DNA of 64,000 bases from Chitinophaga niastensis (GCF_003014755.1 NZ_PYAW01000002.1:1116001-1180000), one strand, 5' to 3'; numbered from the stretch's first letter, positions 25,059-34,170 are shown. Numbers and translations: made by a program. The notes: a model not told the origin generated them from the sequence alone.

Positions 25059-28000
25059 ATGCAACTTAAAGGACTGGTAAGATTTTTTGCCATCGCACTG
25101 ATCCTTATCTCTTTGTACCAATTGTCCTTCACGTTTTTGGTGCGGAACTATGAGAAGAAGATAGAGCAGCAGGCCGAGAACGATGTGGCCAAACAATACC
25201 CTACACCTGAAAAGAAATATCCAGGCAGCCAGGAACTGCAGGGCTTCTACTCAGATACGCTGAAAGGGTTTATTAAACAAAGGAGACAGGAGATCGTGGA
25301 CAGTACCAGCAGCAAGCAAATTGCAGGTTTCCCATGGTATATCACCTACACTAAGGCCAAAGAGAAAGAACTGAATCTCGGTCTGGACCTGGTGGGTGGT
25401 ATGAACGTAGTACTGGAAGTAAACGTGGAAGATGTAATCCGCGCTTTATCCGGTCAATCCAAGGATCCTGCTTTTAACAAAGCGCTGGAGAGGGCAAATG
25501 AGCTGAGAAAGACAAGCCAGGCCGATTTTGTTACTTTATTCGGACAAGCGTACACCGAAATAGCTCCCCAGGGTAAACTGGCTTCTATTTTCGCGAATGC
25601 TTATCAAAAAGACATCACTTTCAATTCCTCCAATCAGCAGGTGCTGGACATGATTCGTAAAGCATCACGTGTTGCCATCAAAAACACCTTTACGGTACTG
25701 AGAAAACGTATTGATAAGTTTGGTGTGGCACAACCCAACATCAGCCTGGACGAAAATAAAGGCCTCATTTCTGTGGAACTCGCCGGCGTTGATAACGCTG
25801 CCCGTGTACACAAATATCTGCAGGCAACTGCTAAGCTGGAATTCAGAGAGGTATATAAGAACAGTCCGGAATTTTTCCAGAATGTGCTGACCCCGATGAA
25901 TGAAGCTATCAGAAACTCACTGGGCGGCGCATCTGCTACACCAGCTGTAGATACTGCTAAAGCTAAAATAGCCGCTGCTACACCAACAGATACCAGCAAA
26001 ACCGGTAGCCTGAGCGATTACCTGGCAAAAGACAGTGGTAAAGGCGCTAAAGCTGATACCGGTAAAAACGCTACCAAAGAACTGCAGATTAAAGAACAGC
26101 AGAAACAAAATCCGCTGTTCATGGTATTATTCCCGAACATTGATCCACAATCAGGTACCATCTACCCTGGATCTTCTATCGGTAGAATTTTACCTAAAGA
26201 TACTGCTACCTTCAGCCGTTACCTGAATTTACCAGCTGTACAAAGCATTTTGCCTAAAGACGCGGTATTTGCATTCGGTCCTGAAAATAAAACAGACAAA
26301 CACGGCCCAATGGCTGTATACGTCCTGAAAGTGAATCCAACTAATCCTGAACCACGTGTAAGTGGCGATAGGATCATTGATGCACGTCAGGATATGGACC
26401 AGAACAACCAACCGGAAATCAGCATGACCATGGACAACGTTGGTGCCCATGAGTGGAAAAAACTGACCGGCGAACTGGCTCCTACCAATCCAAAAGATCC
26501 TGCTACCCTGAACTACGTTGCCGTAGTACTGGATAACATCGTTTATTCCGCACCTTCTATCATGGGAGAAATTGCCGGCGGCCGTTCTTCTATCAGTGGT
26601 AGCTTTACCATTGAAGAAGCCAATGACCTCGCAAATACCTTGATGTCCGGTAAAATGCCTGCCCGTGCACAAATTGTACAGGAACAGATCGTTGGACCTA
26701 CCCTCGGTGCTGAATCTATCGCTGCAGGTGCTAAATCATTCATGATCTCCTTCGGAATCATATTCGTACTCATGCTGGTGTATTATAACTCCGCCGGCTG
26801 GGTAGCTAACGTTGCACTGGTGCTTAACCTGCTGTTTACATTCGGTATCCTGGCTTCTATGGGCGCTACGTTAACAATGGCTGGTATTGCCGGTATGGTA
26901 CTGACAATCGGTATGGCCGTGGATACCAACGTAATCATCTTCGAAAGAATCAAGGATGAACTCACGCATGGTAAATCCTACCCGGATGCGGTGGCAGATG
27001 GTTACAAACGTTCCTATGCACCGGTATTGGATGGTCACGTTACCTCCTTGCTCACGGCTTTCATCTTATTCTACTTCGGTTTAGGTCCTGTACTGGGCTT
27101 TGCTACCACGCAGATCATAGGTTTGTTCCTGTCGCTGTTCTGTGGTATCCTGGTTTCCCGTATGGTTACTGACTTCTGGCTGAAAAGGAAAAAACACTTT
27201 GAATACTTTACCCCAATTTCCCGTAAAGTATTTAAACATGCCGCTTTTGATTTCGTAGGTAAACGTAAATACGCTTATATCATCTCTGCTTTCGTAATGG
27301 TAGCAGGTGTGTCTTCCTACTTCCATGGCTTTGATCACGGTATTGATTTCTCCGGTGGCCGTAGCTTCACTGTTCGTTTTGAACACCCGATGAACAGAGA
27401 GAATGTAGCTACTGAGCTGAAGAAAGAATTCAACTCTGAAGTATTTGTAAAAACAATTGGTTCTACCAACCAATTGAACATTACTACTTCTTACAAAGTT
27501 GAACAGCAGAACCTGGCCGTTGATAAAGAAGTAGCTGACAAACTGTATAACGGTTTGAAGAAATTCTACGATGCGTCTGTAACACCTGAAGTGTTTGCAT
27601 CCCGCTTTGTGATCGGTTCTCAAACAGTATCACCAACTATCTCTGATGATTTACGCGCAGGTGCTGTAAAAGCAACCGTGTTCTCTCTGATAGTGATCTT
27701 CCTGTACATCCTGTTGCGTTTCAGCAAATGGCAGTACTCTATCGGTACTATCTTCTCCCTGTTGCATGACGTGTTGGTAACACTGGCCGTATTCTCCTGG
27801 TGCAGAAGCTGGGTACCTTTCACACTGGAAATTGATCAGCACTTTATTGCTGCGATCCTCACCGTGATAGGGTTCTCCATGAACGATACCGTGATTGTAT
27901 TTGACCGTATCCGTGAATACTTCAGAACAGGTAAACATGGCCGCGACAGAAATACTGTTATCAATAAAGCGATTAACGATACCCTGAGCCGTACTATCAT

Positions 28001-28226
28001 GACGTCACTCACGGTATTCCTGACAATCCTGATATTGTTTATATTCGGTGGTGAAGTAACCCGCGGTTTCGCATTTGCGATGCTGGTGGGTGTGATCACC
28101 GGTACATACTCTTCTATCTTCGTTGCTGCCCCGGTATTGGTTGACTTTGACAAAAAGAACCAACTGTCCAATGAAGGCGATGCGGTAGCAGTAACTGCTC
28201 CAAAAGCAGCTCCCGCTACTAAATAA
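25059..28226 (+). CDS. secDF: Protein translocase subunit SecDF (fusion)
   Basis: SecDF uses the proton gradient to pull exported proteins out of the SecYEG channel on the periplasmic side. This 1055-residue protein fuses SecD and SecF, as usual in Bacteroidota. The SecD half has a first helix (about 7-25), the LGLDLVGGMNVVLEV motif near residue 108 and a large periplasmic P1 domain. That domain contains an Ala/Thr/Lys-rich low-complexity insert at about 290-345. Five helices follow, with AVDTNVIIFERIKDEL near 625. The SecF half starts near residue 725, with GIDFSGGRSFTVRF near 765 and MNDTVIVFDRIREYF near 940. It ends at a strong terminator. Confidence 0.96.
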   Translation: MQLKGLVRFFAIALILISLYQLSFTFLVRNYEKKIEQQAENDVAKQYPTPEKKYPGSQELQGFYSDTLKGFIKQRRQEIVDSTSSKQIAGFPWYITYTKAKEKELNLGLDLVGGMNVVLEVNVEDVIRALSGQSKDPAFNKALERANELRKTSQADFVTLFGQAYTEIAPQGKLASIFANAYQKDITFNSSNQQVLDMIRKASRVAIKNTFTVLRKRIDKFGVAQPNISLDENKGLISVELAGVDNAARVHKYLQATAKLEFREVYKNSPEFFQNVLTPMNEAIRNSLGGASATPAVDTAKAKIAAATPTDTSKTGSLSDYLAKDSGKGAKADTGKNATKELQIKEQQKQNPLFMVLFPNIDPQSGTIYPGSSIGRILPKDTATFSRYLNLPAVQSILPKDAVFAFGPENKTDKHGPMAVYVLKVNPTNPEPRVSGDRIIDARQDMDQNNQPEISMTMDNVGAHEWKKLTGELAPTNPKDPATLNYVAVVLDNIVYSAPSIMGEIAGGRSSISGSFTIEEANDLANTLMSGKMPARAQIVQEQIVGPTLGAESIAAGAKSFMISFGIIFVLMLVYYNSAGWVANVALVLNLLFTFGILASMGATLTMAGIAGMVLTIGMAVDTNVIIFERIKDELTHGKSYPDAVADGYKRSYAPVLDGHVTSLLTAFILFYFGLGPVLGFATTQIIGLFLSLFCGILVSRMVTDFWLKRKKHFEYFTPISRKVFKHAAFDFVGKRKYAYIISAFVMVAGVSSYFHGFDHGIDFSGGRSFTVRFEHPMNRENVATELKKEFNSEVFVKTIGSTNQLNITTSYKVEQQNLAVDKEVADKLYNGLKKFYDASVTPEVFASRFVIGSQTVSPTISDDLRAGAVKATVFSLIVIFLYILLRFSKWQYSIGTIFSLLHDVLVTLAVFSWCRSWVPFTLEIDQHFIAAILTVIGFSMNDTVIVFDRIREYFRTGKHGRDRNTVINKAINDTLSRTIMTSLTVFLTILILFIFGGEVTRGFAFAMLVGVITGTYSSIFVAAPVLVDFDKKNQLSNEGDAVAVTAPKAAPATK

Positions 28227-28260
28227 AGTGAGATAACTGAAAGAATGTTTGATAAATCAG

Positions 28261-28290
28261 AACCTCCCGGCTTAGCCGGGAGGTTTTTTT
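28261..28290 (+). terminator. Rho-independent terminator of secDF
   Basis: An 11-base GC-rich stem (28261-28271 and 28275-28285) with a three-base loop is followed directly by T7. Confidence 0.92.
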
Positions 28291-28402
28291 ATTATAACAT
28301 GCCACAAGGACAATCGAACGATAGTTTATTTGCTTTAGTGCGGCTGCAACGCAACCGAAAGTTATTTCTTTGCCAATGAAAATAATATGTAAAAACATCA
28401 TC

Positions 28403-29515
28403 ATGAAAAGAAGCCATGTTCTGCTGTTGTCGTCTGCTATCTTCCTGCTGTGGTTTGCCTGTAAACCAGTTGCCCCGGTTGTATCTGATACCTATACCAT
28501 CAATGGTAAAATGGACGGATTAAAAGATCCGGTCATTTATTTATCTTATAGTAAAGGAGATTCCAGTATCATTGACACCGCTGTGGTAAAAGACGGAAGT
28601 TTTACTTTTACAGGACGCGTAAAAGAGCCTGTAAAGGCGCAGATCTTCCTGAAAGATTATGCGGGTTATTTATCGCTGTACCTGGAAGATACTATCATTG
28701 GTATTGCCGGTAAAGCAGACTCGATGAAAGACGCATATATTACCGGCGGACAGGTGCAGCGGGATGCGGCAGCATTGAATGAGCAAAAGAAGCGTATTAA
28801 CGCGAAGGGAAATGCATTGTACGAGGTTTATAAACTGGCAAAAAATAAAAATGATCAGCCAGGGATGGATAGCCTCACTGCTATATTTGATATGTTGGCA
28901 GAACAGGAAGCTACTATTAATAAGGCATTCATCACTGCCAACCCGCACAGCTTTATAAGCCTCAGTAGCCTGCATACTATGACTTATAGCGGCACTTATA
29001 ATGAAATACACGATCTGTTTATCAAGCTGGATACAACACTGCAAAATTCAGGTGCCGGTAAAAAGCTGGCGGCGAAACTGGTGATCATGGAAAAAGTAGC
29101 TATTGGTAAACCAGCTATTGAGTTTACACAAAATGATGTGAATGGTAAACCGGTTAAATTAAGCGATTTTAAGGGAAAATATGTATTGCTTGATTTCTGG
29201 GCGAGCTGGTGCGGTCCTTGTCGCGGTGAAAATCCCAGTGTGGTAAAAGCGTATAACAAATTCAAAAATAAAAACTTTACTATACTAAGCGTGTCGCTGG
29301 ACGAAAGTGAAAGTGCGTGGAAAGCAGCTATCAAAGAGGATGGACTTACCTGGGCACAGGTATCAAGCCTCAAAGGATGGAAAAACGAAGTATCAAAGGA
29401 GTATGGAGTAGAAGGTATTCCCACCAATTTCCTGTTAAGCCCTGAAGGAACGATATTGGCTAAAAACCTGCGTGGATTGGCGCTGGAGAAGAAACTCGCT
29501 GCAATAGTAAAATAG
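28403..29515 (+). CDS. TlpA/ResA-like thioredoxin lipoprotein with DUF4369
   Basis: This periplasmic thiol-disulfide oxidoreductase has 370 residues from ATG 28403. I prefer this start to those at 28370 or 28376, because a TTTCTTTG box ends at 28372 and the signal peptide (ending FAC, lipid Cys near residue 19) follows the later ATG. A DUF4369 domain (about 30-130), typical of Bacteroidota TlpA-like proteins, is followed by a helical linker. The AhpC-TSA/thioredoxin domain comes last, with the redox motif WCGPC (Cys270 and Cys273). It probably reduces or isomerises envelope proteins. No partner protein is adjacent. Confidence 0.88.
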   Translation: MKRSHVLLLSSAIFLLWFACKPVAPVVSDTYTINGKMDGLKDPVIYLSYSKGDSSIIDTAVVKDGSFTFTGRVKEPVKAQIFLKDYAGYLSLYLEDTIIGIAGKADSMKDAYITGGQVQRDAAALNEQKKRINAKGNALYEVYKLAKNKNDQPGMDSLTAIFDMLAEQEATINKAFITANPHSFISLSSLHTMTYSGTYNEIHDLFIKLDTTLQNSGAGKKLAAKLVIMEKVAIGKPAIEFTQNDVNGKPVKLSDFKGKYVLLDFWASWCGPCRGENPSVVKAYNKFKNKNFTILSVSLDESESAWKAAIKEDGLTWAQVSSLKGWKNEVSKEYGVEGIPTNFLLSPEGTILAKNLRGLALEKKLAAIVK

Positions 29516-29937
29516 GTTCAGTACCTCTTTTCTATTATCCCGCAGTTGTCTTGTCATTAAAATACTATCTGATCTAAGCAAAATAACATTTGTTTTGCAT
29601 ATGTTATTTTGCTATTTTAGATATAGTAGTTAATGTAGTATGTTTATTATAATGAGATAAAAATGCTTGATTAACCAATTTTGATTAATTCTACGTCTGA
29701 GAGTGAACAGGAAAATCCCATTTTTGAAAGTAAAATTCAATAGTCAATTACGCGTTTCCCAATTAGTATTCCTGGTGTAACAATGCCTTAATTACTGCAT
29801 AATGCTGTGCTGCATGCAGATTTGATAAATCTGTCGATATCGTGGACTACCCGCTGTTATAAGCTCTGACGATCACCGGTGAGAACTCATCGTCATGCCT
29901 TTGTATTTATTAGTTAACCAATATAAATATTACAGGA
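29516..29937. other. Intergenic region before the GH18 gene
   Basis: This 420-base AT-rich stretch has no convincing ORF. It contains the hairpin at 29577-29613 and, near the right end, TGCCTTTG at 29895-29902. The latter resembles a -7 box 35 bases before the GH18 ATG. The central 250 bases show nothing I can name. Confidence 0.5.
29577..29613 (+). terminator. AT-rich hairpin after the TlpA-like gene
   Basis: Perfect 12-base arms (29577-29588 and 29602-29613) enclose a 13-base loop, with weaker pairing outside. It is 61 bases past the stop and followed by ATTTTAG. It probably ends the upstream transcript, though an operator role cannot be excluded. Confidence 0.55.
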
Positions 29938-30876
29938 ATGAAAAAATTCAATCTCAGTCAGATCATCCTTATTGCTGTTTTTTTTGCCCTTGCTGTTTCC
30001 TGTTCAAAGGAAGTCAGGCAGAACGCGTTACAAAAGCTTTCCACGAAAACATCATCCGTTGTAAACAAAGTTTTGCAGGGCAGCTTCGACAGTTTGATTG
30101 CTTATAAAAAGCGCCCGCATCAGTTAATGGCAGGATATTATCGTACCTGGGGAGATCATGTAACAGATAGTAATTATAAAACAAGGATGACAGACCTTCC
30201 GGATAGTGTGGATCTTGTAAGTGTTTTTACAGATTATACACCGGTTGGTAATCCATACTGGGATACACTGAAGTATACCTATGTACCTTATCTGCATGCA
30301 AGAGGAACAAAAGTGTTTTTTACAGGGGGATACTATGCTAATGCTTCAACAGATGCGGCCGGTTTGAATACCTGGGTACAGGGGATCATGAGTAAAATCA
30401 ATGAGTATAATTATGATGGTTATGATATAGATATAGAAAGTACTGCCAGTGGAAAAACACTGAAGGACCAAATAGCTACTTTTAAAGCGTTATCGCAATA
30501 CCTGGGGCCAAAGTCGGGAACAGGAAAGCTGCTTATTTATGATACGAATCAGAATGGCAATGCTTTGATGGCCGGTATTAAAAGTTATGTCAATTATGTT
30601 TTTCAGCAGGCATATTGGAGAACTGCCAGCAGTTTAACCGGTACATTTAATACATATGCACCTTACATTAGCCCAAATCAATATTTAGTAGGTGTAAGTT
30701 ATGAAGACGGTACTGGTTATCAGGCGGGTCAGATGCCTGCTTATGCAAGCTGGCAGCCAACTCAGGGGACTAAGGGGGGCGTTTTTGCTTATGGTATTGA
30801 TATGGAAGGTCCTAATAGTGGCCGAAATTATGTAACTACCAGGGCTGCCATACAAACAATGAATCCTGCTCACTAG
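29938..30876 (+). CDS. GH18 family lipoprotein (endo-beta-N-acetylglucosaminidase-like)
   Basis: This is a 312-residue exported lipoprotein (signal ending VSCS, lipid Cys near residue 21) with a glycoside hydrolase 18 TIM barrel. The catalytic signature DxxDxDxE is complete as DGYDIDIE at residues 160-167, with Glu167 as the acid. The compact size and the opening LMAGYYRTWGD resemble EndoF/EndoBT-type enzymes that release N-glycans by cutting within chitobiose, rather than large chitinases. No SusC/SusD pair or other glycan genes are nearby, so it stands outside a polysaccharide utilisation locus. Substrate assignment is an inference. Confidence 0.82.
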   Translation: MKKFNLSQIILIAVFFALAVSCSKEVRQNALQKLSTKTSSVVNKVLQGSFDSLIAYKKRPHQLMAGYYRTWGDHVTDSNYKTRMTDLPDSVDLVSVFTDYTPVGNPYWDTLKYTYVPYLHARGTKVFFTGGYYANASTDAAGLNTWVQGIMSKINEYNYDGYDIDIESTASGKTLKDQIATFKALSQYLGPKSGTGKLLIYDTNQNGNALMAGIKSYVNYVFQQAYWRTASSLTGTFNTYAPYISPNQYLVGVSYEDGTGYQAGQMPAYASWQPTQGTKGGVFAYGIDMEGPNSGRNYVTTRAAIQTMNPAH

Positions 30877-30893
30877 TTGAGCCCTGATAATTA

Positions 30894-30928
30894 AAAACGA
30901 GGCTGACCTTTTGGGTCAGCCTCGTTTT
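30894..30928. terminator. Bidirectional terminator
   Basis: Perfect 15-base arms (30894-30908 and 30914-30928) with a five-base loop are flanked by A and T runs on both sides. It lies between the convergent GH18 and Fe-S carrier genes. Confidence 0.9.
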
Positions 30929-30940
30929 TATCAAAATATT

Positions 30941-31279
30941 TTATACACCAAACGAACTGCCGCAGCCACAGGTAGAGGTGGCATCGGGGTTTCTGAATAC
31001 AAAGCCCCGTGCGTTTAATCCATCCTGGTAATCAATCTCCATTCCCATCAGGTACATGCCATGTGCTTTTTTCATAATCACCGGTACTCCGGACACATCA
31101 AAAACTTCATCATCTTCCATGAGTGCATCAAAGCCAAGCATATAGGACATTCCCGAACAGCCTCCGCCTTTAACACCTACACGCAGGTAGGGCGCTTCTG
31201 TAGCACCCTGCAGCAGCCTTTTCAGTTCTTCCACAGCACCGGCTGTCAGTTGTATGGGTGAATTAATAACGGTATCCAT
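30941..31279 (-). CDS. A-type iron-sulfur carrier (HesB/IscA/ErpA family)
   Basis: This 112-residue protein delivers Fe-S clusters to target proteins. The three ligand cysteines are present: one in GGGCSGMSYML near residue 41 and two in TCGCGSSF near the C-terminus. I choose ATG 31279 because homologues begin just before INSPIQLT, and the longer frame to 31297 adds only six residues. No suf or isc genes are adjacent. It lies downstream of coaE on the same strand with a 69-base gap, so it could be the tail of the nusB-coaE transcript. Confidence 0.93.
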   Translation of the reverse strand: MDTVINSPIQLTAGAVEELKRLLQGATEAPYLRVGVKGGGCSGMSYMLGFDALMEDDEVFDVSGVPVIMKKAHGMYLMGMEIDYQDGLNARGFVFRNPDATSTCGCGSSFGV

Positions 31280-31348
31280 AATCCATCTTTTTATCAAAGT
31301 TAGGCAAAACAGTATTTAGTTGAAGGAGTCGCTATACCGGAGGTAACC

Positions 31349-31945
31349 TTACTGCTCATTTGCCATTTTCAGCAATTGCTGGTGCAATTCCAGTACCTGG
31401 GGAATCACCAGTTGCTGTTCATCGTTATGTATAACGTAATCGCATAAACGCATTTTGATCCTTTCATCAATTTGCTTGTGAATGCGTGCCAGCACTTCAT
31501 TACGCGTTATATTGTCCCGTTTCATTACGCGGTGTACACGCAGTGGTTGCGGGGCATATACGCCAATTATTTTATCGAGGTAATGGAAAGATTCAGTTTC
31601 AAAGAGAAGGGCTGCTTCTTTGAGCACGTAGGGTGTTTGCTGCTGTAGTGCCCAGTTTTCAGAATCACGGATGGTGGCAGGATGCACCAGGGAGTTGAGT
31701 ATATCCAGTTTTGTTTTGTCGTTGAATACAATATTGCCAAGGTGTTTGCGGTTCAGGGCTCCATTGGCATCATATACTTCTTCCCCGAAATGTTTTTTAA
31801 CCTCCTCCGCTAATGCATGGTCTCTTATCAGGATGTCCTTGGCCCTGTCGTCCGCGTAATATACGGGTACGCCTAATAACTCAAATATTTTGCTGACGGT
31901 GCTTTTGCCGGAGCCAATGCCCCCTGTGATTCCAACTTTTAACAT
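31349..31945 (-). CDS. coaE: Dephospho-CoA kinase
   Basis: CoaE phosphorylates the ribose 3'-OH of dephospho-CoA, the last step of coenzyme A synthesis. The 198-residue protein begins at ATG 31945 (the upstream extension would use TTG) and has the P-loop GGIGSGKS at 8-15. The YYADDRAKD segment near residue 30 and the LLFE motif near 112 are typical. It is the last gene of the minus-strand set nusB, DUF1573, yajC, coaE. Repeat A2 is inserted between yajC and coaE. The preceding pathway enzyme, CoaD, is encoded separately at 54.6 kb. Confidence 0.94.
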   Translation of the reverse strand: MLKVGITGGIGSGKSTVSKIFELLGVPVYYADDRAKDILIRDHALAEEVKKHFGEEVYDANGALNRKHLGNIVFNDKTKLDILNSLVHPATIRDSENWALQQQTPYVLKEAALLFETESFHYLDKIIGVYAPQPLRVHRVMKRDNITRNEVLARIHKQIDERIKMRLCDYVIHNDEQQLVIPQVLELHQQLLKMANEQ

Positions 31946-31966
31946 AAGTGCCCCCAAGTTATTAAA

Positions 31967-32083
31967 AAAAATTACGAATTACGAATTGCGAATTACGGAG
32001 TAAAAGGTAGATAAAAGCGGATATTATCTTCGCTAAGATCTATATACTACTCCGTAATTCGCAATTCGTAATTCGTAATTTTT
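31967..32083. repeat. Heptad inverted repeat, copy A2
   Basis: Perfect 36-base arms (31967-32002 and 32048-32083) use the same 7-base units as A1 but with the G-containing unit at a different position. The 45-base loop, read on the minus strand, contains TTAGCGAAGAT and CCGCTTTTATC, matching parts of the A3 and A1 loops. It lies between two co-directional minus-strand genes. Confidence 0.9.
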
Positions 32084-32115
32084 ATAATTGGCCTATTGCC
32101 TGTTGGGCTTATTGC

Positions 32116-32460
32116 CTATTTAGTTTCTGCCGCTTTTTGTTGCGCTACTGTATATTCCATGCTGATAGCAGAACGTTCAATTGTAAAGTTGGTACCAGGA
32201 CTAACTTCCATCAGAACAGTGTTATTATCGTTCATTTTTTTCACCTTACCGTGGATACCGGCAATGGTAACGATTTTATCACCTTCTTTCAGGTTATCAA
32301 TAAATTGTTTCTGCAGTTTTGCTTTTTTAGTCTGCGGGCGGATCATAAAGAGCCACATTACGACAATCATACCACCAAAAAACAGGAACGAAATGTAGGA
32401 GTTACCACCACCTTGTGCTCCTGCCTGAGGCGTCATTAATAAAATGTTCAGGATGTTCAT
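32116..32460 (-). CDS. yajC: Preprotein translocase subunit YajC
   Basis: YajC is a small inner-membrane partner of SecDF in protein export. The 114-residue protein has one membrane helix (about residues 21-42) ending in FMIRPQ, followed by the conserved KKAKLQKQFIDNLKEGDKIVTI stretch (split by family convention into a basic part and a KOW-like fold) and the IHGKVKKMNDNNTVLMEV strand pair. Length and order are typical. It lies 24 bases after the DUF1573 gene in the nusB operon. SecDF itself is 4 kb away on the other strand. Confidence 0.94.
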   Translation of the reverse strand: MNILNILLMTPQAGAQGGGNSYISFLFFGGMIVVMWLFMIRPQTKKAKLQKQFIDNLKEGDKIVTIAGIHGKVKKMNDNNTVLMEVSPGTNFTIERSAISMEYTVAQQKAAETK

Positions 32461-32484
32461 CTATAATTGATTTAATAGTTTATG

Positions 32485-32928
32485 CTATTTGGTAATAATA
32501 TTACACTGAATTTTCGGCCCCATTACATAACCATCGCCATTGTTGGTTTTGATGGAAATTTCCTTTTCTGTATAGCCTGATTTTCCATGACTGTCAAAAA
32601 TCACTTTCATAAATCCGGATTGTCCGGGTTTAATCGGCTCTTTAGGCCATTCCGGTACCGTACAACCACAACTGGAAATTGCATCCTCTATCAGCAATGG
32701 GCTGGTACCCGTATTGGTGAATTTAAAGGAATACTCCACTTTTTCACCCTGGGCAATCTCTCCAAAGTTATGCACCTTTTCTTCAAAGGACAACACGGAG
32801 GATTTTCCATCCGCATTTTTATTACCGGTAACCTGTGTTCCGGCTTCAGATGCTTTGTTTTTACCGTTATTGTTGCAGGCGGCTAAGAACAGGCATCCAC
32901 AGGTAAGTAAACAGAACAGTTTCTTCAT
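32485..32928 (-). CDS. DUF1573 lipoprotein
   Basis: This is a 147-residue exported lipoprotein of the DUF1573 family (Ig-like fold, function unknown). The signal peptide ends at FLAAC (lipid Cys near 18). The domain shows FGEIAQGEKVEYSFKFTNTG near residue 55 and the conserved SSCGCTVPEWP near 88. It is sandwiched between nusB and yajC, the common arrangement in Bacteroidota. Its role is not established; periplasmic or outer-membrane location is inferred from the lipobox. Confidence 0.9.
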   Translation of the reverse strand: MKKLFCLLTCGCLFLAACNNNGKNKASEAGTQVTGNKNADGKSSVLSFEEKVHNFGEIAQGEKVEYSFKFTNTGTSPLLIEDAISSCGCTVPEWPKEPIKPGQSGFMKVIFDSHGKSGYTEKEISIKTNNGDGYVMGPKIQCNIITK

Positions 32929-32965
32929 GGTGTTGCTTATTTTCAGTAAAAATAACTTTTCCCAC

Positions 32966-33895
32966 TTACTTTTTTGGACGGTCCTGTTTTTGAACCAACT
33001 GTTCTTTTTCCAGGTCTTTCAGTATATTATCAAGGATACCATTGATGAACTGACCGCTTTGTGGCGTGCTGTAAGCTTTTGCCAGGTCTATATATTCATT
33101 GATGGTTACTTTAGTAGGAATGGTAGGGAAATAGAGGAACTCACATACACCCATTTCCATCAGTAGCATATCCACGGCTGCAATACGTTCGGAATCCCAG
33201 TTTTGTAATTTGGGTTTGATCAGCTCCAGGCAGTAGCCTTTCTTATCAATTACTGTCAGCAGCAATTCTTTCGCGTAATCGAGCTTTTCTTTACTGATCA
33301 GCTGTAGAAAATTGAAGAGATGTGGCTTGTTGAAATAGTTGTTGATGAGAATGGTCATCATTTCTTCATCATCGCCCCAGTGAAGGAAGGTATCTTCCAT
33401 ATGCTGAACGAATAGCTCACTTTTCGACAGTACTTCTTTATAGATGAATTCGAGTATTTCCTTTTCGCCGGCTTTGGTACGGTCCCCGTTTGCTATATAA
33501 GCTTTATAGGTATCCGTTGCCACCGTTTGGTTATAAAGCTTTCTGAGCAGATCATCGTCTGTTTGCAGCTTCATTTTCCATTGCGCCAGGTTTACCTGGA
33601 AGCCTTTGTCACTGATTATCTGGTAAATAAATTCATTGCCTGCAATTTTGGTATTCACCTGCAGATCCTCGGCAGAGGGTAAGTGTTTGGAGGCACGGGC
33701 CTGCGCATCAATTTCTGCGTATTGGGCCACCTGTACCACTGAATTAAGTAAGTAGGTAAAGATCTGACAGGTTTGGTCCAGCTTTTCATTTAAAAGTCTG
33801 GTGGCCGTGCCCGGCTTAATACTGCTTTCCTCCATCGTTTCCAGGGCGTAAAGTGTTTGCATTACTTTTACCCGGATGTTTCTTCTACTGATCAT
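32966..33895 (-). CDS. nusB: Transcription antitermination factor NusB
   Basis: NusB binds boxA RNA with NusE (S10) and supports rRNA transcription antitermination. The 309-residue protein is about twice the E. coli length. The extra N-terminal half is normal in Bacteroidota. The start MISRRNIRVKVMQTLYALE is the conserved NusB opening, and the C-terminal half contains WDSERIAAVDMLLMEMG and TINEYIDLAKAYS, the RNA-binding NusB fold. It leads the operon nusB, DUF1573, yajC, coaE and has a TAGTTTTG box 28 bases before the ATG. Confidence 0.93.
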   Translation of the reverse strand: MISRRNIRVKVMQTLYALETMEESSIKPGTATRLLNEKLDQTCQIFTYLLNSVVQVAQYAEIDAQARASKHLPSAEDLQVNTKIAGNEFIYQIISDKGFQVNLAQWKMKLQTDDDLLRKLYNQTVATDTYKAYIANGDRTKAGEKEILEFIYKEVLSKSELFVQHMEDTFLHWGDDEEMMTILINNYFNKPHLFNFLQLISKEKLDYAKELLLTVIDKKGYCLELIKPKLQNWDSERIAAVDMLLMEMGVCEFLYFPTIPTKVTINEYIDLAKAYSTPQSGQFINGILDNILKDLEKEQLVQKQDRPKK

Positions 33896-33923
33896 CGTAT
33901 AAAAAAGAACTGGTATGAGGGCG

Positions 33924-33931
33924 CAAAACTA
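33924..33931 (-). promoter_or_regulatory. Promoter -7 box of the nusB operon
   Basis: On the minus strand this reads TAGTTTTG, an exact TAnnTTTG match, 28 bases upstream of the nusB ATG. The region where a -33 box would lie borders repeat B2. Confidence 0.55.
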
Positions 33932-33957
33932 GAGAAAAATTTTCATATTTGGGGATA

Positions 33958-34059
33958 TTTCACGCAAAGGCGCAAAGCAGCAGAGGTGCAAAGAAATGCT
34001 TTTATCAGATATTATATAAATATTCTTGCGCCTTTGCTGCTTTGTGCCTTTGCGTGAAA
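33958..34059. repeat. Inverted repeat, family B, copy B2
   Basis: Arms of about 37 bases (33958-33995 and 34023-34059) pair with few mismatches and contain repeated CGCAAAG units. The loop contains GCTTTTATCAG, ten bases of which (CTTTTATCAG) also occur in the loop of A1. It lies between the divergent nusB and groES genes, so it cannot be a terminator for either. Confidence 0.88.
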
Positions 34060-34072
34060 AACCGTCCTTGCG

Positions 34073-34116
34073 TGACATTCCTGTCATTTTTTCCTGAGGA
34101 CTGTCATGATTTGTCA
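34073..34116 (+). promoter_or_regulatory. TGTCA repeats upstream of groES
   Basis: TGACA at 34073 and TGTCA at 34082, 34102 and 34112 form one inverted pair and a series with 20- and 10-base spacing, that is, on one helix face. A similar cluster is upstream of hsp20. I infer a heat-shock regulator site. No CIRCE element is present. Confidence 0.45.
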
Positions 34117-34170
34117 GTATCAAATTGCCTCATTACATTTGTAATCTGCAAATTTGACCCGAAAACCGCC

